DNA from: Pandoraea norimbergensis
Lineage (GTDB): Bacteria; Pseudomonadota; Gammaproteobacteria; Burkholderiales; Burkholderiaceae
DNA length: 64,000 nucleotides
Assembly: GCF_001465545.3 (NCBI RefSeq)
Contig: NZ_CP013480.3
Span: forward strand, 4,960,001-5,024,000
Direction of reading: 5' to 3'
In this document: positions 1 through 8,155 of the stretch, piece after piece
Layout of the letters: the number at the start of each line of letters is the position of its first letter
Position numbering within the stretch: position 1 is the stretch's first letter
The notes under the pieces: generated by a model
The model's input: only the letters and a program-made list of their open reading frames with translations
Databases searched by the model: none
What the model was told of the DNA's origin: nothing
Translations under genes and position numbers: made by a program

Positions 1-1170
1 ATGGCGTGGCATGCGCTGGCTTCGCACCGGTTGCGCACGGGGCTCACGATGCTCGGCATCGTCATCGGCATCACGTCGGTGGTCTCGCTCTCCGCCATTG
101 GCGAGGGCACCAAACGCCGCGTGCTCAACGATATCGGCAGCATCGCGCCGAACACGATCACCGTGCTGCGCGGCAGGGACTTCAACGACGACAAGGCCGC
201 CGAGATTCGCACGCTGCTGCCGCGCGACGCCGAACTGCTCGCCGCGCAGCCGTACACCGACAGCGTGTCGCCGCAGGTGAACGCGCGCACGGTACGCGTG
301 CGCTTCGGCCGCATCGATACCGACGCCCAAGTGCATGGCGAAGGCGCGAATTTCCTGCGGGCCAACGGGCTGAAACTCGCGCGCGGGCGTGGCTTCGATA
401 CCAGCGAGGTCGAGCGTCAGGCGCAGGTGACCGTGATCGGCGAAAACGCGTTGCGCAAGCTGATGCCGAACGGCGGCGACCCGATCGGTCAGATCGTGCT
501 GGCGGGCTCGTTACCGCTGCGGGTGATCGGTGTGGTGCGCGACCGTTCGTCGATGTTCGTCAGCCGATCGCTCAACCTCTACGTGCCGTGGTCCACCGCC
601 GCGAGCCGTCTCGCGGGTCAGCAGCATCTGGAAGCGATCACCGTGCGCATTCTCGACGGTCATCCGCCGTCAGCGGCGGAAGCGGGCATCGTGCGCGTGC
701 TGACTCGGGCGCACGGCAACAAGGACTTCTTCACGTTCAACATGGACACGGTCGTGAAGTCGATCTCGCGCACCAGTCAGATGCTGACGCTGCTGCTCTC
801 GTTCGTCGCGCTGATTTCGCTCGTCGTAGGCGGCATTGGTGTGGCGAACATCATGCTGGTGTCGGTCACGGAACGCACCCGTGAGATCGGTATTCGCCGT
901 GCTATCGGCGCACGGCGGCAGGACATCCTGCGCCAGTTTCTGATCGAGGCGGTGTTGGTCTGCCTGATGGGCGGTGCCGTCGGCGTGGTGCTGTCGTACG
1001 CCATCGGCCAACTCGTCGCGTTTGCGGTGCCGCAGGTGGCCGTCGTGTTCTCCGTCAACACCTTTGCGGCGGCCGTGTTATGCGCCAGTGTCATCGGCGT
1101 CGCCAGCGGCTGGTGGCCGTCGCGCAGTGCGGCACGGCTCGACCCGGTCGATGCGCTGGCCCGTGAATGA
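1..1170 (+). CDS. macB: MacB-type macrolide/peptide efflux ABC transporter, permease part (5'-truncated by window edge)
   Basis: This is the membrane half of a MacB-type ABC exporter of the inner membrane, which works with a periplasmic adaptor (MacA type) and an outer-membrane channel. The 389 visible residues hold one membrane segment near residues 14-32, a large periplasmic domain (about 40-260), and three more membrane segments after residue 265. The cytoplasmic signature NIMLVSVTERTREIGIRRAIGA, typical of MacB/FtsX permeases, follows the second segment. MacB proteins usually carry an N-terminal ATPase domain, which is absent here, so the ATG at base 1 is taken as an internal methionine and the gene as starting left of the window. 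A stand-alone permease is the alternative. The next gene encodes an outer-membrane factor, as in many macAB-tolC-like operons. Confidence 0.9.
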   Translation: MAWHALASHRLRTGLTMLGIVIGITSVVSLSAIGEGTKRRVLNDIGSIAPNTITVLRGRDFNDDKAAEIRTLLPRDAELLAAQPYTDSVSPQVNARTVRVRFGRIDTDAQVHGEGANFLRANGLKLARGRGFDTSEVERQAQVTVIGENALRKLMPNGGDPIGQIVLAGSLPLRVIGVVRDRSSMFVSRSLNLYVPWSTAASRLAGQQHLEAITVRILDGHPPSAAEAGIVRVLTRAHGNKDFFTFNMDTVVKSISRTSQMLTLLLSFVALISLVVGGIGVANIMLVSVTERTREIGIRRAIGARRQDILRQFLIEAVLVCLMGGAVGVVLSYAIGQLVAFAVPQVAVVFSVNTFAAAVLCASVIGVASGWWPSRSAARLDPVDALARE

Positions 1171-1226
1171 ATTGCCCCCCAACCGTCCCGCTGCGCCCCC
1201 CCCCTCAGGCACGGGATGGATTTATA

Positions 1227-1265
1227 CCCCGCGCGCGATTCGGTGTCGCGCGCGGGGGTCTTTTT
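1227..1265 (+). terminator. Rho-independent terminator between macB and the outer-membrane factor gene
   Basis: A perfect 12-bp inverted repeat (CCCCGCGCGCGA at 1227-1238 and its complement at 1246-1257) with a 7-base loop is followed by CTTTTT. It ends only about 10 bases before the preferred start codon of the next gene, so it may limit read-through rather than fully separate the two genes. Confidence 0.75.
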
Positions 1266-1274
1266 GACGATTCG

Positions 1275-2756
1275 ATGACCCGCTCCCTGTTACGTTTCCC
1301 GACGCCTTCGCCGTCCCGCGCCCGTCTGCCCGTGCTGTCTGTGCTAAGCCTCGCCTTGCTGCTCGCCGGGTGCGGTCTGATGCGTACCGATTACGAACGT
1401 CCGGCGCTGCCGGTGCCCGCGCAATACCGCACGCCCCTCGATGGCACCCCATCGACCCGCGCTGCCTCACAGGCCCAAGCGGCGAGTGATACGCCTGCTG
1501 AAATCGATCCGTGGTGGCAAGGCTTCGGCGAATCCGGTTTGAACATGCTCGTCACCCGCGCGCTTGCGGGCAACCCGGGGCTGGCGCTCAAATCGCTTCA
1601 GGCGGATCGCGACGCGCTTCAGGCCGGGCTGACGGGGGCGAATCGCTGGCCGCAACTCTCTGCCTCGATTGCGGGGGCTAAGTCGCGTTCGCTCGATGGT
1701 GGCAACGCGGCCATTGCCGCGATTGGGCAGACGCAAACGACGTCTGGCACCAACGCAAGCATCAGCTATGAAGTGGATTTGTGGAACAAGCTCGCCGCGC
1801 AACGCGATGCGGGCAACTGGCAAGCGGCTGCCAGCGCATGGGATCGCCGCGCCGCCGTGCTCACGCTGTCGAGCGACGTCGCGTCGCTGTACTGGCGTCT
1901 CGCTTATCTGAACGACAACGTACGCAGCGCGAAGGACGATCTGGCTTCCGCCGACAAGGTCGTGGCGCTGGTCGACGCACGCCGCCGCGCCGGGGCCGTA
2001 TCGGCGCTCGACCCGGTGCAGGCACAACAGGATCGCGACACCGTTGCTGGCGCATTGGCCGATTGGGAACGTTTGCGCGATCTCGCCCGGCATGCGCTGG
2101 CGAATGCACTCGGCGAACCGGCTCAGACACGCTTTAACGAGCGCGAGTCGCTGGCAGACACGACGTTGCCCGAGGTGGCGCCGGGCTTGCCCGCTGAATT
2201 GCTCGCGCGTCGCCCCGATCTGGCTGCGGCCGAAACCCGCGTTCGGGCGCGATTAGCCGATGTCGATGCGGCACGTCTGTCGTTTTATCCGTCGCTCACG
2301 CTCACGGGGTCGACCAGCACCACCAGCGACTCGCTGTCGCGCTTGCTCGCCAATCCCGTCGGCACGCTCGCCGCGACGATTGCCATGCCGTTCCTGCAAA
2401 TTCAGACGGCGCGCTTCACGACGGCACTCGCCCGCAATGACTTCGAGCAATCGACGGTCGTGTTTCGCAGCACGCTGCTCACGGCACTCAAGGAAGTAGA
2501 AGATGCGCTCTCGACGCGCGAGCGCACGTCGGTACAGTACGAAGCGCTGGCGCGGGCGGCGACACTCGCGCAGCGCGCTTCGGCATTATCGGGTGCGCGT
2601 TATCGCGCCGGTGACATCGACTTGCAGACGTGGCTCGATGCACAACGTCTTGCGCGGCAGGCACGCCGGAACGCCGCGCAATCGCGCCTCGATCAGATCG
2701 ACGCAACGCTCACGCTCATCAAAGCATTGGGGGGATCGGCGAGCGGCGAGGTTTGA
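1275..2756 (+). CDS. Outer-membrane efflux lipoprotein, NodT/OprM (TolC-like) family
   Basis: This is an outer-membrane factor that forms the exit duct of a tripartite efflux pump, probably together with the MacB-like permease just upstream. The 493-residue product opens with a basic n-region, a hydrophobic stretch and the lipobox LLAGC near residue 34, so it should be a lipidated outer-membrane protein. The rest shows the two-fold OEP repeats, with motifs such as LLARRPDL and an alpha-helical, Ala/Gln/Arg-rich C-terminus, and the length fits the NodT/OprM family. An in-frame ATG at 1167 overlaps the macB stop, but it would add 36 Pro/Arg-rich residues ahead of the signal peptide, so 1275 is preferred. 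No clear Shine-Dalgarno precedes 1275, because a terminator hairpin occupies that space. Confidence 0.88.
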   Translation: MTRSLLRFPTPSPSRARLPVLSVLSLALLLAGCGLMRTDYERPALPVPAQYRTPLDGTPSTRAASQAQAASDTPAEIDPWWQGFGESGLNMLVTRALAGNPGLALKSLQADRDALQAGLTGANRWPQLSASIAGAKSRSLDGGNAAIAAIGQTQTTSGTNASISYEVDLWNKLAAQRDAGNWQAAASAWDRRAAVLTLSSDVASLYWRLAYLNDNVRSAKDDLASADKVVALVDARRRAGAVSALDPVQAQQDRDTVAGALADWERLRDLARHALANALGEPAQTRFNERESLADTTLPEVAPGLPAELLARRPDLAAAETRVRARLADVDAARLSFYPSLTLTGSTSTTSDSLSRLLANPVGTLAATIAMPFLQIQTARFTTALARNDFEQSTVVFRSTLLTALKEVEDALSTRERTSVQYEALARAATLAQRASALSGARYRAGDIDLQTWLDAQRLARQARRNAAQSRLDQIDATLTLIKALGGSASGEV

Positions 2757-2781
2757 TCAGGCGCTTAATCGACCCCGTCAG

Positions 2782-2805
2782 CGGCAACATCGGCGGTAAC
2801 ATCGG
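2782..2805 (+). repeat. Short 12-bp tandem repeat in a convergent intergenic gap
   Basis: GGCAACATCGGC is followed directly by GGTAACATCGGC, with a third degenerate copy after that. It lies in the 69-base gap between two convergent genes. No function is evident; it is a slippage-prone low-complexity stretch. Confidence 0.5.
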
Positions 2806-2825
2806 CGGCAATGCGCGCGGCAACC

Positions 2826-3365
2826 TCAACGTGGCGCCGAGGGCGGATAAGGCTCGCCGAGATCCCAACGCGACTGCCAGTGCGCGACGTACTGGCGCGC
2901 AATGCCGGGCATATCGCGAATGACGATCACGTTCTCGGAATTGCGCGTCTCGGCGGACGGCGCAAAGTTGAACGAGCCGGTTTCCACCGTATGGCCATCG
3001 ACGATGATCGTCTTGTCGTGATGGATATTGAAGTGGTCGTTGGTGCGCAGCGCCACGCCCTGCTCCGTCACGAAGTCCATCGCCGCCTTGCTGGCTTTGC
3101 CGGTATTGCGCTTCTTGTCGATCACCACACGCACATCCACGCCGCGTTTTTTCGCGTCGACCAGCGCCTGCATGATGTCAGGCGCCTGAAACGAATAGGC
3201 GAGCATCTGGATGCTGTGTTTTGCGCTGCCAATGGTCTCCAGCACCAGCGTGCGCGCCGAGCCCTCAGGGGAGAAGCCGACGCGAATATCGGGTTCGGCA
3301 TAGGCGGCCGATAGCGGCGCAATGCCGATCAGCGCCGCCAACATGAAATTTCGAAATGTCGTCAT
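2826..3365 (-). CDS. Periplasmic phospholipase D-family nuclease (single HKD motif, Nuc-like)
   Basis: This is a small PLD-superfamily protein of 179 residues with one HKD motif (H116, K118, D123, followed by GSFNF), which is the size and layout of the Nuc endonucleases that dimerise to build one active site. A signal peptide (about residues 1-23, cleavage after AYA) predicts export to the periplasm, where such enzymes cleave nucleic acid or phosphodiesters. The ATG overlaps the stop of the upstream epimerase gene by four bases (ATGA), so the two are translationally coupled. The substrate cannot be told from sequence; a phospholipase role is possible but less likely at this length. Confidence 0.85.
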   Translation of the reverse strand: MTTFRNFMLAALIGIAPLSAAYAEPDIRVGFSPEGSARTLVLETIGSAKHSIQMLAYSFQAPDIMQALVDAKKRGVDVRVVIDKKRNTGKASKAAMDFVTEQGVALRTNDHFNIHHDKTIIVDGHTVETGSFNFAPSAETRNSENVIVIRDMPGIARQYVAHWQSRWDLGEPYPPSAPR

Positions 3366-4423
3366 GTTTCGAGTGTCGCCAGCAGCGCCGCCACGTCGGG
3401 ATACTTCAGCCGATAGCCGAGCTCGCGCTTCAGACGCGTGTTGTCCAGCCGGCGCGATTCCGACATGAACGACAGCAGCGTCGGCGGCAACTCGCGCACC
3501 GCCGCTTCGCGCGAGATGCGCGGCGGGCGGGCCAGACCGAGCGCATCGGCAACACGGTCGAAGTATTCGCCCATGCGCCATTGGGTGTCGTCGCTCGCAT
3601 GCACCACGCGTTGCGGCTTGCCGCGCCACATTGCCCGGATCAGAATCGCCGCCAGATCGTCCGCATGAATATGGTTGGTGTACACGTCGTCCGATTCGCG
3701 CAATGCGGGTGTGCCACGCTCAAGACGCGCCGTCGGCAGCCGCTCGGCGGCGTAGATCCCGGGAATGCGGACGATGGACGCGCGCCAGCGCACCCGGGCC
3801 CGCTCCGCCTGCCGCCAACTGGCGCGCACACCCGCAACGCTCGTCGCACTGCCCGGTGAGAGCGTGCGTGGCGGCCCCGCCGCCCACTCGCGGCGCGCAT
3901 TACGGGCATGCGCGGACGGCCGCCCCAGTGCGCGCAACGTGCGCTCGGCGTCCACACGCCGCTGCCCGCGCGGCGAACGCGCTTGCGGCGTGCGAGTCTC
4001 ATCCACCCGCGCCCCGCCGCAATCCCCATACACCCCGCTGGTACTGGCGTAGACGAGGATGCGACGCGAAGCGCGTGCGCCCCCCTCGGGTACAATATTG
4101 GGCTTCGAGGGCCGCAAAAGTGCGGCCCGCAAACGGCGCGTGCGCAGGTCCTGCGTGCCGCTGCCGGCCACACCGTCAGGCGGGGCCAGATGCAGCACAC
4201 GCGGCGCCAGATGGGCGATACGGGCGAGACTCGCGCGGTCGTCCAGATTGGCCGCAACGGGCACAGCACCCGCCGCACGCAAGACGGCATGACGCGCATC
4301 GCTGGACGTCACGGCGTAGACGCGAAAACGTTTGACGAGGGCCGGCAGTGCACGCATGCCGACATCGCCGCAGCCCACGACCAGAAGGCGTGGGCGACCG
4401 AGGGATTTGGACGGATTTTTCAT
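3362..4423 (-). CDS. SDR-family NAD(P)-dependent epimerase/dehydratase-like protein
   Basis: This is an extended short-chain dehydrogenase fold protein of 353 residues. A nucleotide-binding glycine motif (GCGDVG, residues 17-22) follows the first beta strand, and a YASTSGVYG segment (about 125-133) is typical of YeeZ/NAD-epimerase-like proteins. Such proteins act on nucleotide sugars or related substrates in the cytoplasm; the substrate here is unknown. A long Arg-rich central stretch (about 145-215) is less conserved-looking. It overlaps the downstream nuclease gene by four bases. Its start lies only 15 bases from the divergent start of the reductase gene, with no strong Shine-Dalgarno. Confidence 0.78.
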   Translation of the reverse strand: MKNPSKSLGRPRLLVVGCGDVGMRALPALVKRFRVYAVTSSDARHAVLRAAGAVPVAANLDDRASLARIAHLAPRVLHLAPPDGVAGSGTQDLRTRRLRAALLRPSKPNIVPEGGARASRRILVYASTSGVYGDCGGARVDETRTPQARSPRGQRRVDAERTLRALGRPSAHARNARREWAAGPPRTLSPGSATSVAGVRASWRQAERARVRWRASIVRIPGIYAAERLPTARLERGTPALRESDDVYTNHIHADDLAAILIRAMWRGKPQRVVHASDDTQWRMGEYFDRVADALGLARPPRISREAAVRELPPTLLSFMSESRRLDNTRLKRELGYRLKYPDVAALLATLET

Positions 4424-4438
4424 TTTTCGGATTGTAGT

Positions 4439-5473
4439 ATGGCTTACAACGTTACCCTCGTGCCGAGCGGGCGCGAGTTCCAGGTCGAAGACGGCGAGGC
4501 ACTGCTCTCGGCCGCGCTACGTCAGGGCATCGGCCTGCCCTACGGCTGCAAGAACGGTGGCTGCGGGTCATGCAAGGCGAAGCTCGTCGAGGGCACCGTC
4601 GAGCACGGCGCGCACTCGGTGACTGCGCTCACCAAGGACGAGGAAACGCGCGGTTTCGCACTGCTGTGCTGCGCACACGCCAAGAGCGACGTTGTCGTCG
4701 AGAGCCGCGAAGTCAAGGGCATCGGCGACATCCCGGTCAAACGCCTGCCGTGCCGCGTGAATGCACTGACGCGCGTCGCCGACGACGTCATCGTCATGCG
4801 CCTGCAACTGCCCGCGAACGAGCGCTTTCAGTACCTCGCCGGCCAGTACATCGAATTCATCCTGAAAGACGGCCGCCGCCGCAGCTATTCGATGGCCACC
4901 GCGCCGCACGAAGAAGGCTTCATCGATCTGCACCTGCGCCATATGCCCGGCGGCGTGTTCACCGATCACGTCTTCAACACGATGAAGGAGCGCGAGATCC
5001 TGCGCTTCGAAGGCCCGCTCGGCACGTTCTTCCTGCGCGAAGATTCCGAGAAGCCCATTGTGCTGCTCGCCTCGGGCACCGGCTTCGCGCCGATCAAGGC
5101 CATCGTGGAGCACGCCGTGCACAAGGGCCTGAATCGCCCGATGACGCTGTACTGGGGCGCTCGCCAGTTGAAGGACATCTATCTGCGCGATCTGGTCGAA
5201 CAATGGACGCGCGAGATTCCCGGCTTCTCGTTCGTGCCGGTACTCTCCGAAGCCGCACCGGAAGACCAGTGGCAAGGCCGCACGGGGTTCGTGCACCGCG
5301 CCGTGGTCGAAGACCTGCCGGATCTGTCGGGCTACGAGGTGTACGCCTGCGGTGCGCCGGCCATGGTCGAGTCGGCACGCCGCGACTTCATCGCCCACCA
5401 CCGCCTGCCGGAAGACGCGTTCTTCGCCGACGCCTTCACCACCGAGGCGGACAACCCGGGGAGCGGCAACTGA
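4439..5473 (+). CDS. CDP-6-deoxy-delta-3,4-glucoseen reductase-like ferredoxin/FAD/NAD oxidoreductase
   Basis: This 344-residue electron-transfer flavoprotein has an N-terminal plant-type [2Fe-2S] domain (Cys at 37, 42, 45 and 77), then an FAD-binding domain (RRSYS near 147-151), then an NAD-binding domain (GTGFAP near 213-218). That order matches the CDP-6-deoxyglucoseen reductase family (AscD/DdhD type), which passes electrons from NADH to a partner dehydratase or oxygenase. In betaproteobacteria such genes often occur without deoxysugar genes, and none are present here, so the true partner is unknown. The start is the first methionine that leaves an intact ferredoxin domain. Only 15 bases separate it from the divergent epimerase start. 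Confidence 0.85.
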   Translation: MAYNVTLVPSGREFQVEDGEALLSAALRQGIGLPYGCKNGGCGSCKAKLVEGTVEHGAHSVTALTKDEETRGFALLCCAHAKSDVVVESREVKGIGDIPVKRLPCRVNALTRVADDVIVMRLQLPANERFQYLAGQYIEFILKDGRRRSYSMATAPHEEGFIDLHLRHMPGGVFTDHVFNTMKEREILRFEGPLGTFFLREDSEKPIVLLASGTGFAPIKAIVEHAVHKGLNRPMTLYWGARQLKDIYLRDLVEQWTREIPGFSFVPVLSEAAPEDQWQGRTGFVHRAVVEDLPDLSGYEVYACGAPAMVESARRDFIAHHRLPEDAFFADAFTTEADNPGSGN

Positions 5474-5539
5474 TCGCCGGGCGCGCGTCATTTGGCGGAT
5501 AGCGACAGATGCATGAACGCGACAGTTCACGCATTCCCT

Positions 5540-5569
5540 TTGACAAGCGCCGCATCATCGCCTTATTCT
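5540..5569 (+). promoter_or_regulatory. Sigma-70-like promoter upstream of the argD leader
   Basis: A perfect -35 hexamer TTGACA (5540-5545) is separated by 18 bases from TATTCT (5564-5569). The expected transcription start, about 5576-5577, falls on the ATG of a short arginine-rich open frame. This would drive the leader, the terminator at 5686 and argD. Confidence 0.6.
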
Positions 5570-5576
5570 TGCCGAC

Positions 5577-5663
5577 ATGAACCTGATTGCCATCGCCTCG
5601 ATCCGACGTCGCCGTACGCTGCCCCTCCCGGGATGCCGCGCGGCGCGCTATGGACTGCGATAA
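5577..5663 (+). CDS. Putative arginine-rich leader peptide (28 aa) of argD
   Basis: A 28-codon frame starts at or within one base of the predicted transcription start and ends in TAA at 5661-5663. Seven of its 28 residues are arginine, including four consecutive Arg codons (CGA CGT CGC CGT, residues 10-13). An intrinsic terminator follows 23 bases later, and then argD, an arginine-biosynthesis gene. This arrangement is the classical form of an amino-acid attenuator, in which ribosome stalling at scarce charged tRNA prevents termination. There is no clear Shine-Dalgarno, so it would be translated leaderless. I could not draw a convincing antiterminator, so it may be a chance frame in a normal 5' region. 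Confidence 0.4.
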   Translation: MNLIAIASIRRRRTLPLPGCRAARYGLR

Positions 5664-5685
5664 CAAGCGAGTTCTCAAGCACAGC

Positions 5686-5716
5686 AAAGCCACGGGCACA
5701 CCCCGTGGCTTTTTTT
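5686..5716 (+). terminator. Intrinsic terminator/attenuator hairpin before argD
   Basis: An 11-bp stem (AAAGCCACGGG at 5686-5696 and CCCGTGGCTTT at 5702-5712) with a five-base loop runs into a T tract. It lies 40 bases upstream of argD and downstream of the promoter at 5540, so it must be read through or antiterminated for argD expression from that promoter. Confidence 0.8.
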
Positions 5717-5755
5717 ATTCCTCGTCTCTTTACCTTTCGTCCTTCGGAGACCGTT

Positions 5756-7024
5756 ATGTCGCTTGCTTCCCAATCCGCCGCATCGTCATCGTCAACTTCG
5801 TCGACCTCGAAAACTTCGTCTGACGCGAAGTTTGCCGAGTTCGCCACTCACGCGCTGTTGCCGATCACGTCGCGCCCGGATCTCGTGTTCACCCACGGCA
5901 AAGGCGCGTGGCTGTATGACCACGACGGCAAGCGATATCTCGATTTCATTCAGGGCTGGGCCGTGAACAGCCTCGGTCACTGCCATCCGGTCATGCGCGA
6001 TGCACTCGCCACGCAGGCCTCGCAACTGCTGAACCCGAGCCCCGCGTACTACAACCTGCCGATGATTGAGTTGGCCGACCTCCTCGCGCGCCTGTCAGGG
6101 CTGGGCAAGGTGTTCTTCGCGAACAGCGGCGCCGAAGCCAACGAAAGCGCCATCAAACTCGCCCGCAAGTGGGGCCAGTTGCATCCGAACCCGGCCGGTG
6201 GCGCGCGCTTTGAGATCATCACGTTCAAGAACGGTTTCCACGGCCGCACGATCGCCACGATGTCGGCCAGCGGCAAGCCGGGCTGGGATACGATTTTCGC
6301 GCCGCAGGTGCCGGGCTTCCCGAAGGCCGATCTCAACGACATCGCTTCGGTCGAGGCCCTCATCGGCCCCGATACCGTCGCCGTGATGCTGGAGCCGATT
6401 CAGGGCGAAGCGGGCGTCGTGCCCGCCACCGAGGCGTTTCTCAAGGAACTGCGCGCGCTCACGAAGGCGCGCGGCCTGCTCCTCATCGTTGACGAAGTGC
6501 AGACGGGCTGCGGCCGTACCGGCACGCTCTTCTCGCATCAACAGGCGGGCATCACGCCCGACATCATGACGCTCGGCAAGGGCATCGGCGGCGGCGTGCC
6601 GCTGGCCGCGATGCTTTGCGGCGACGAGTTCGCCGTCTTCCAGCCGGGCGATCAGGGCGGCACGTATAACGGCAACCCGCTGATGTGTGCCGTGGGCCTC
6701 GCCGTGATGCGCACGGTCAGCGCCCCGGGCTTCCTCGAATTCGTGCGGGCACAGGCCGATTACCTGAGCGCCGGGCTGGAGCATCTGTCGTCGCGCTACG
6801 GTGGTCAGGGCGAGCGCGGTGCCGGCCTGCTGCGTGCGCTGCTGCTCGGGCGCGACATCGGTCCGCAACTGGTAGAAGCGGCGCGCGACATGGGGCCGGA
6901 CGGCCTGCTGCTCAATTCGGCTCGCCCGAACTTGCTGCGCTTCATGCCTGCACTCAACGTGAGCCGCGACGAAATCGATCAGATGCTTTCGATGCTCGAC
7001 TCGCTGCTCGCCAAGCACGCGTAA
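5756..7024 (+). CDS. argD: Acetylornithine/succinylornithine-type aminotransferase (class III, PLP)
   Basis: This is a class-III PLP aminotransferase of 422 residues, best matching acetylornithine transaminase, which converts N-acetylglutamate semialdehyde to N-acetylornithine in arginine synthesis. Visible motifs are [16 protein letters not shown] (124 on), [13 protein letters not shown] (about 161-173), [12 protein letters not shown] with the cofactor-ring Asp246, and the PLP lysine K275 in TLGKGIGGG. The first 24 residues are a Ser/Thr-rich tail that is unusual for the family. GGAG at 5746-5749 supports the ATG. Two GNAT acetyltransferase genes follow, the first after 43 bases, probably in the same transcript. 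The upstream leader suggests attenuation. Confidence 0.88.
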   Translation: MSLASQSAASSSSTSSTSKTSSDAKFAEFATHALLPITSRPDLVFTHGKGAWLYDHDGKRYLDFIQGWAVNSLGHCHPVMRDALATQASQLLNPSPAYYNLPMIELADLLARLSGLGKVFFANSGAEANESAIKLARKWGQLHPNPAGGARFEIITFKNGFHGRTIATMSASGKPGWDTIFAPQVPGFPKADLNDIASVEALIGPDTVAVMLEPIQGEAGVVPATEAFLKELRALTKARGLLLIVDEVQTGCGRTGTLFSHQQAGITPDIMTLGKGIGGGVPLAAMLCGDEFAVFQPGDQGGTYNGNPLMCAVGLAVMRTVSAPGFLEFVRAQADYLSAGLEHLSSRYGGQGERGAGLLRALLLGRDIGPQLVEAARDMGPDGLLLNSARPNLLRFMPALNVSRDEIDQMLSMLDSLLAKHA

Positions 7025-7067
7025 TACCTGTGGCCACGTTCCCAGATTCTCAGAGGAGAGACCCACG

Positions 7068-7565
7068 ATGAACGACATGAGCCAGGCGCACGCGACGCCA
7101 CCGGCCGACGCCATCGTCGAAATTTCGCCCGATCCGGCCAGACTGGATATCAGCTTCATTCACAAGGCGCTGTCGACGCAGACGCATTGGGCGAAAGACA
7201 TTCCGCGTGACACGCTCACGCGCGCGATTTCGCATTCGCTGTGCTTTGGCGCGTATGCCACGCATGTCGAAGGCGGGCCGGTGCGGCAGGTCGGCTTTGC
7301 CCGTGTGATTACCGATCGCGCCACGTTCGCTTATCTGGCGGACGTGTTCGTCGATCCGTCGATGCGCGGCCTGGGTATCGGCAAGCGCCTGTGCGAGAAC
7401 GTGCTCGCGCACCCGGCATTGCAGAACCTGCGGCGCTTTCTGCTCGCCACCACCGATGCGGCGAGTCTTTACGCACGTTATGGCTTCGAGCCGCTGGGCG
7501 AGCCCAACAAGATGATGCAGATTCACCGGCCGGATATTTATACCGGCAAGGAGAATGCATCGTGA
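7068..7565 (+). CDS. GNAT-family N-acetyltransferase
   Basis: This is an acetyl-CoA dependent N-acetyltransferase of 165 residues. The acetyl-CoA pyrophosphate loop is visible as DPSMRGLGIGKRLCE near residues 98-112, after the strand YLADVFV, and YARYGFEPLG near 138-147 forms the usual C-terminal strand. The acceptor is unknown. AGAGGAGAG upstream is a strong ribosome site for the ATG. The stop overlaps the GTG of the next GNAT gene (GTGA), so the pair is coupled. Being next to argD it could act on an amino acid, but this is only context. Confidence 0.85.
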   Translation: MNDMSQAHATPPADAIVEISPDPARLDISFIHKALSTQTHWAKDIPRDTLTRAISHSLCFGAYATHVEGGPVRQVGFARVITDRATFAYLADVFVDPSMRGLGIGKRLCENVLAHPALQNLRRFLLATTDAASLYARYGFEPLGEPNKMMQIHRPDIYTGKENAS

Positions 7566-8035
7566 TCGCGCTGGCCACCGACATCCATATCCGCACGTTC
7601 GACGACACCGATACCGACGCGGTGATCGCGCTCTGGCGGGAGGCATTTCCCGAGTACAACCGCGCGGACAAGCCGCATCGTGAGCCGCGCCGCTCGATCG
7701 CCAATAAGGTCGCGATGCACGACGGCCTGTTCTTCGTCGCCGTGCGCGATCGCAAGATTGTCGGCACCGTGATGGCCGGTTACGACGGGCATCGTGGCTG
7801 GGTGTATTCGCTGGCGGTCGCAACATCGCTACGCCGGCGCGGCGTCGCCAGTGCGTTGCTGCGTCATGCAGAAATCGCGCTGACCGAGCGCGGTTGCCTG
7901 AAGCTCAACTTGCAGGTGCTCACGCAGTCGCGCGAAGCGCTCGCCTTCTACGCGGCACACGGTTATGCCGCCGATGATGTCGTGAGTCTGGGCAAGCGTC
8001 TGCCGCTCTCGGCCGGTGCAGGGGCGTTGCTGTAA
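7562..8035 (+). CDS. GNAT-family acetyltransferase (YpeA-like)
   Basis: This is a second GNAT acetyltransferase of 157 residues, starting with GTG inside the stop of its neighbour. The acetyl-CoA motif reads RRRGVASALLRHAE (about 91-104), preceded by VYSLAVA and followed by LQVLTQSREALAFYAAHGY, the pattern of the small YpeA-like acetyltransferases. The substrate is unknown. No ATG in this frame gives a better start; the GTGA overlap supports GTG at 7562. A bidirectional terminator follows. Confidence 0.82.
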   Translation: MIALATDIHIRTFDDTDTDAVIALWREAFPEYNRADKPHREPRRSIANKVAMHDGLFFVAVRDRKIVGTVMAGYDGHRGWVYSLAVATSLRRRGVASALLRHAEIALTERGCLKLNLQVLTQSREALAFYAAHGYAADDVVSLGKRLPLSAGAGALL

Positions 8036-8068
8036 ATGTTGGAATTGCTAGCGTCGTTGCCATGAAAA

Positions 8069-8100
8069 AAAGAGCGCCGGAGTTTCCTCCGGCGCTCTTT
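8069..8100. terminator. Bidirectional terminator between the GNAT gene and livF
   Basis: A 14-bp perfect stem (AAAGAGCGCCGGAG and its complement) with loop TTTC is flanked by an A tract on the left and a T tract on the right, so it can stop transcription from both convergent genes. Confidence 0.85.
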
Positions 8101-8155
8101 TCCTTTCGGCAACGCGTCGACGTATGCGTATCGATGCGTGCCGACTCGCGCAGAC

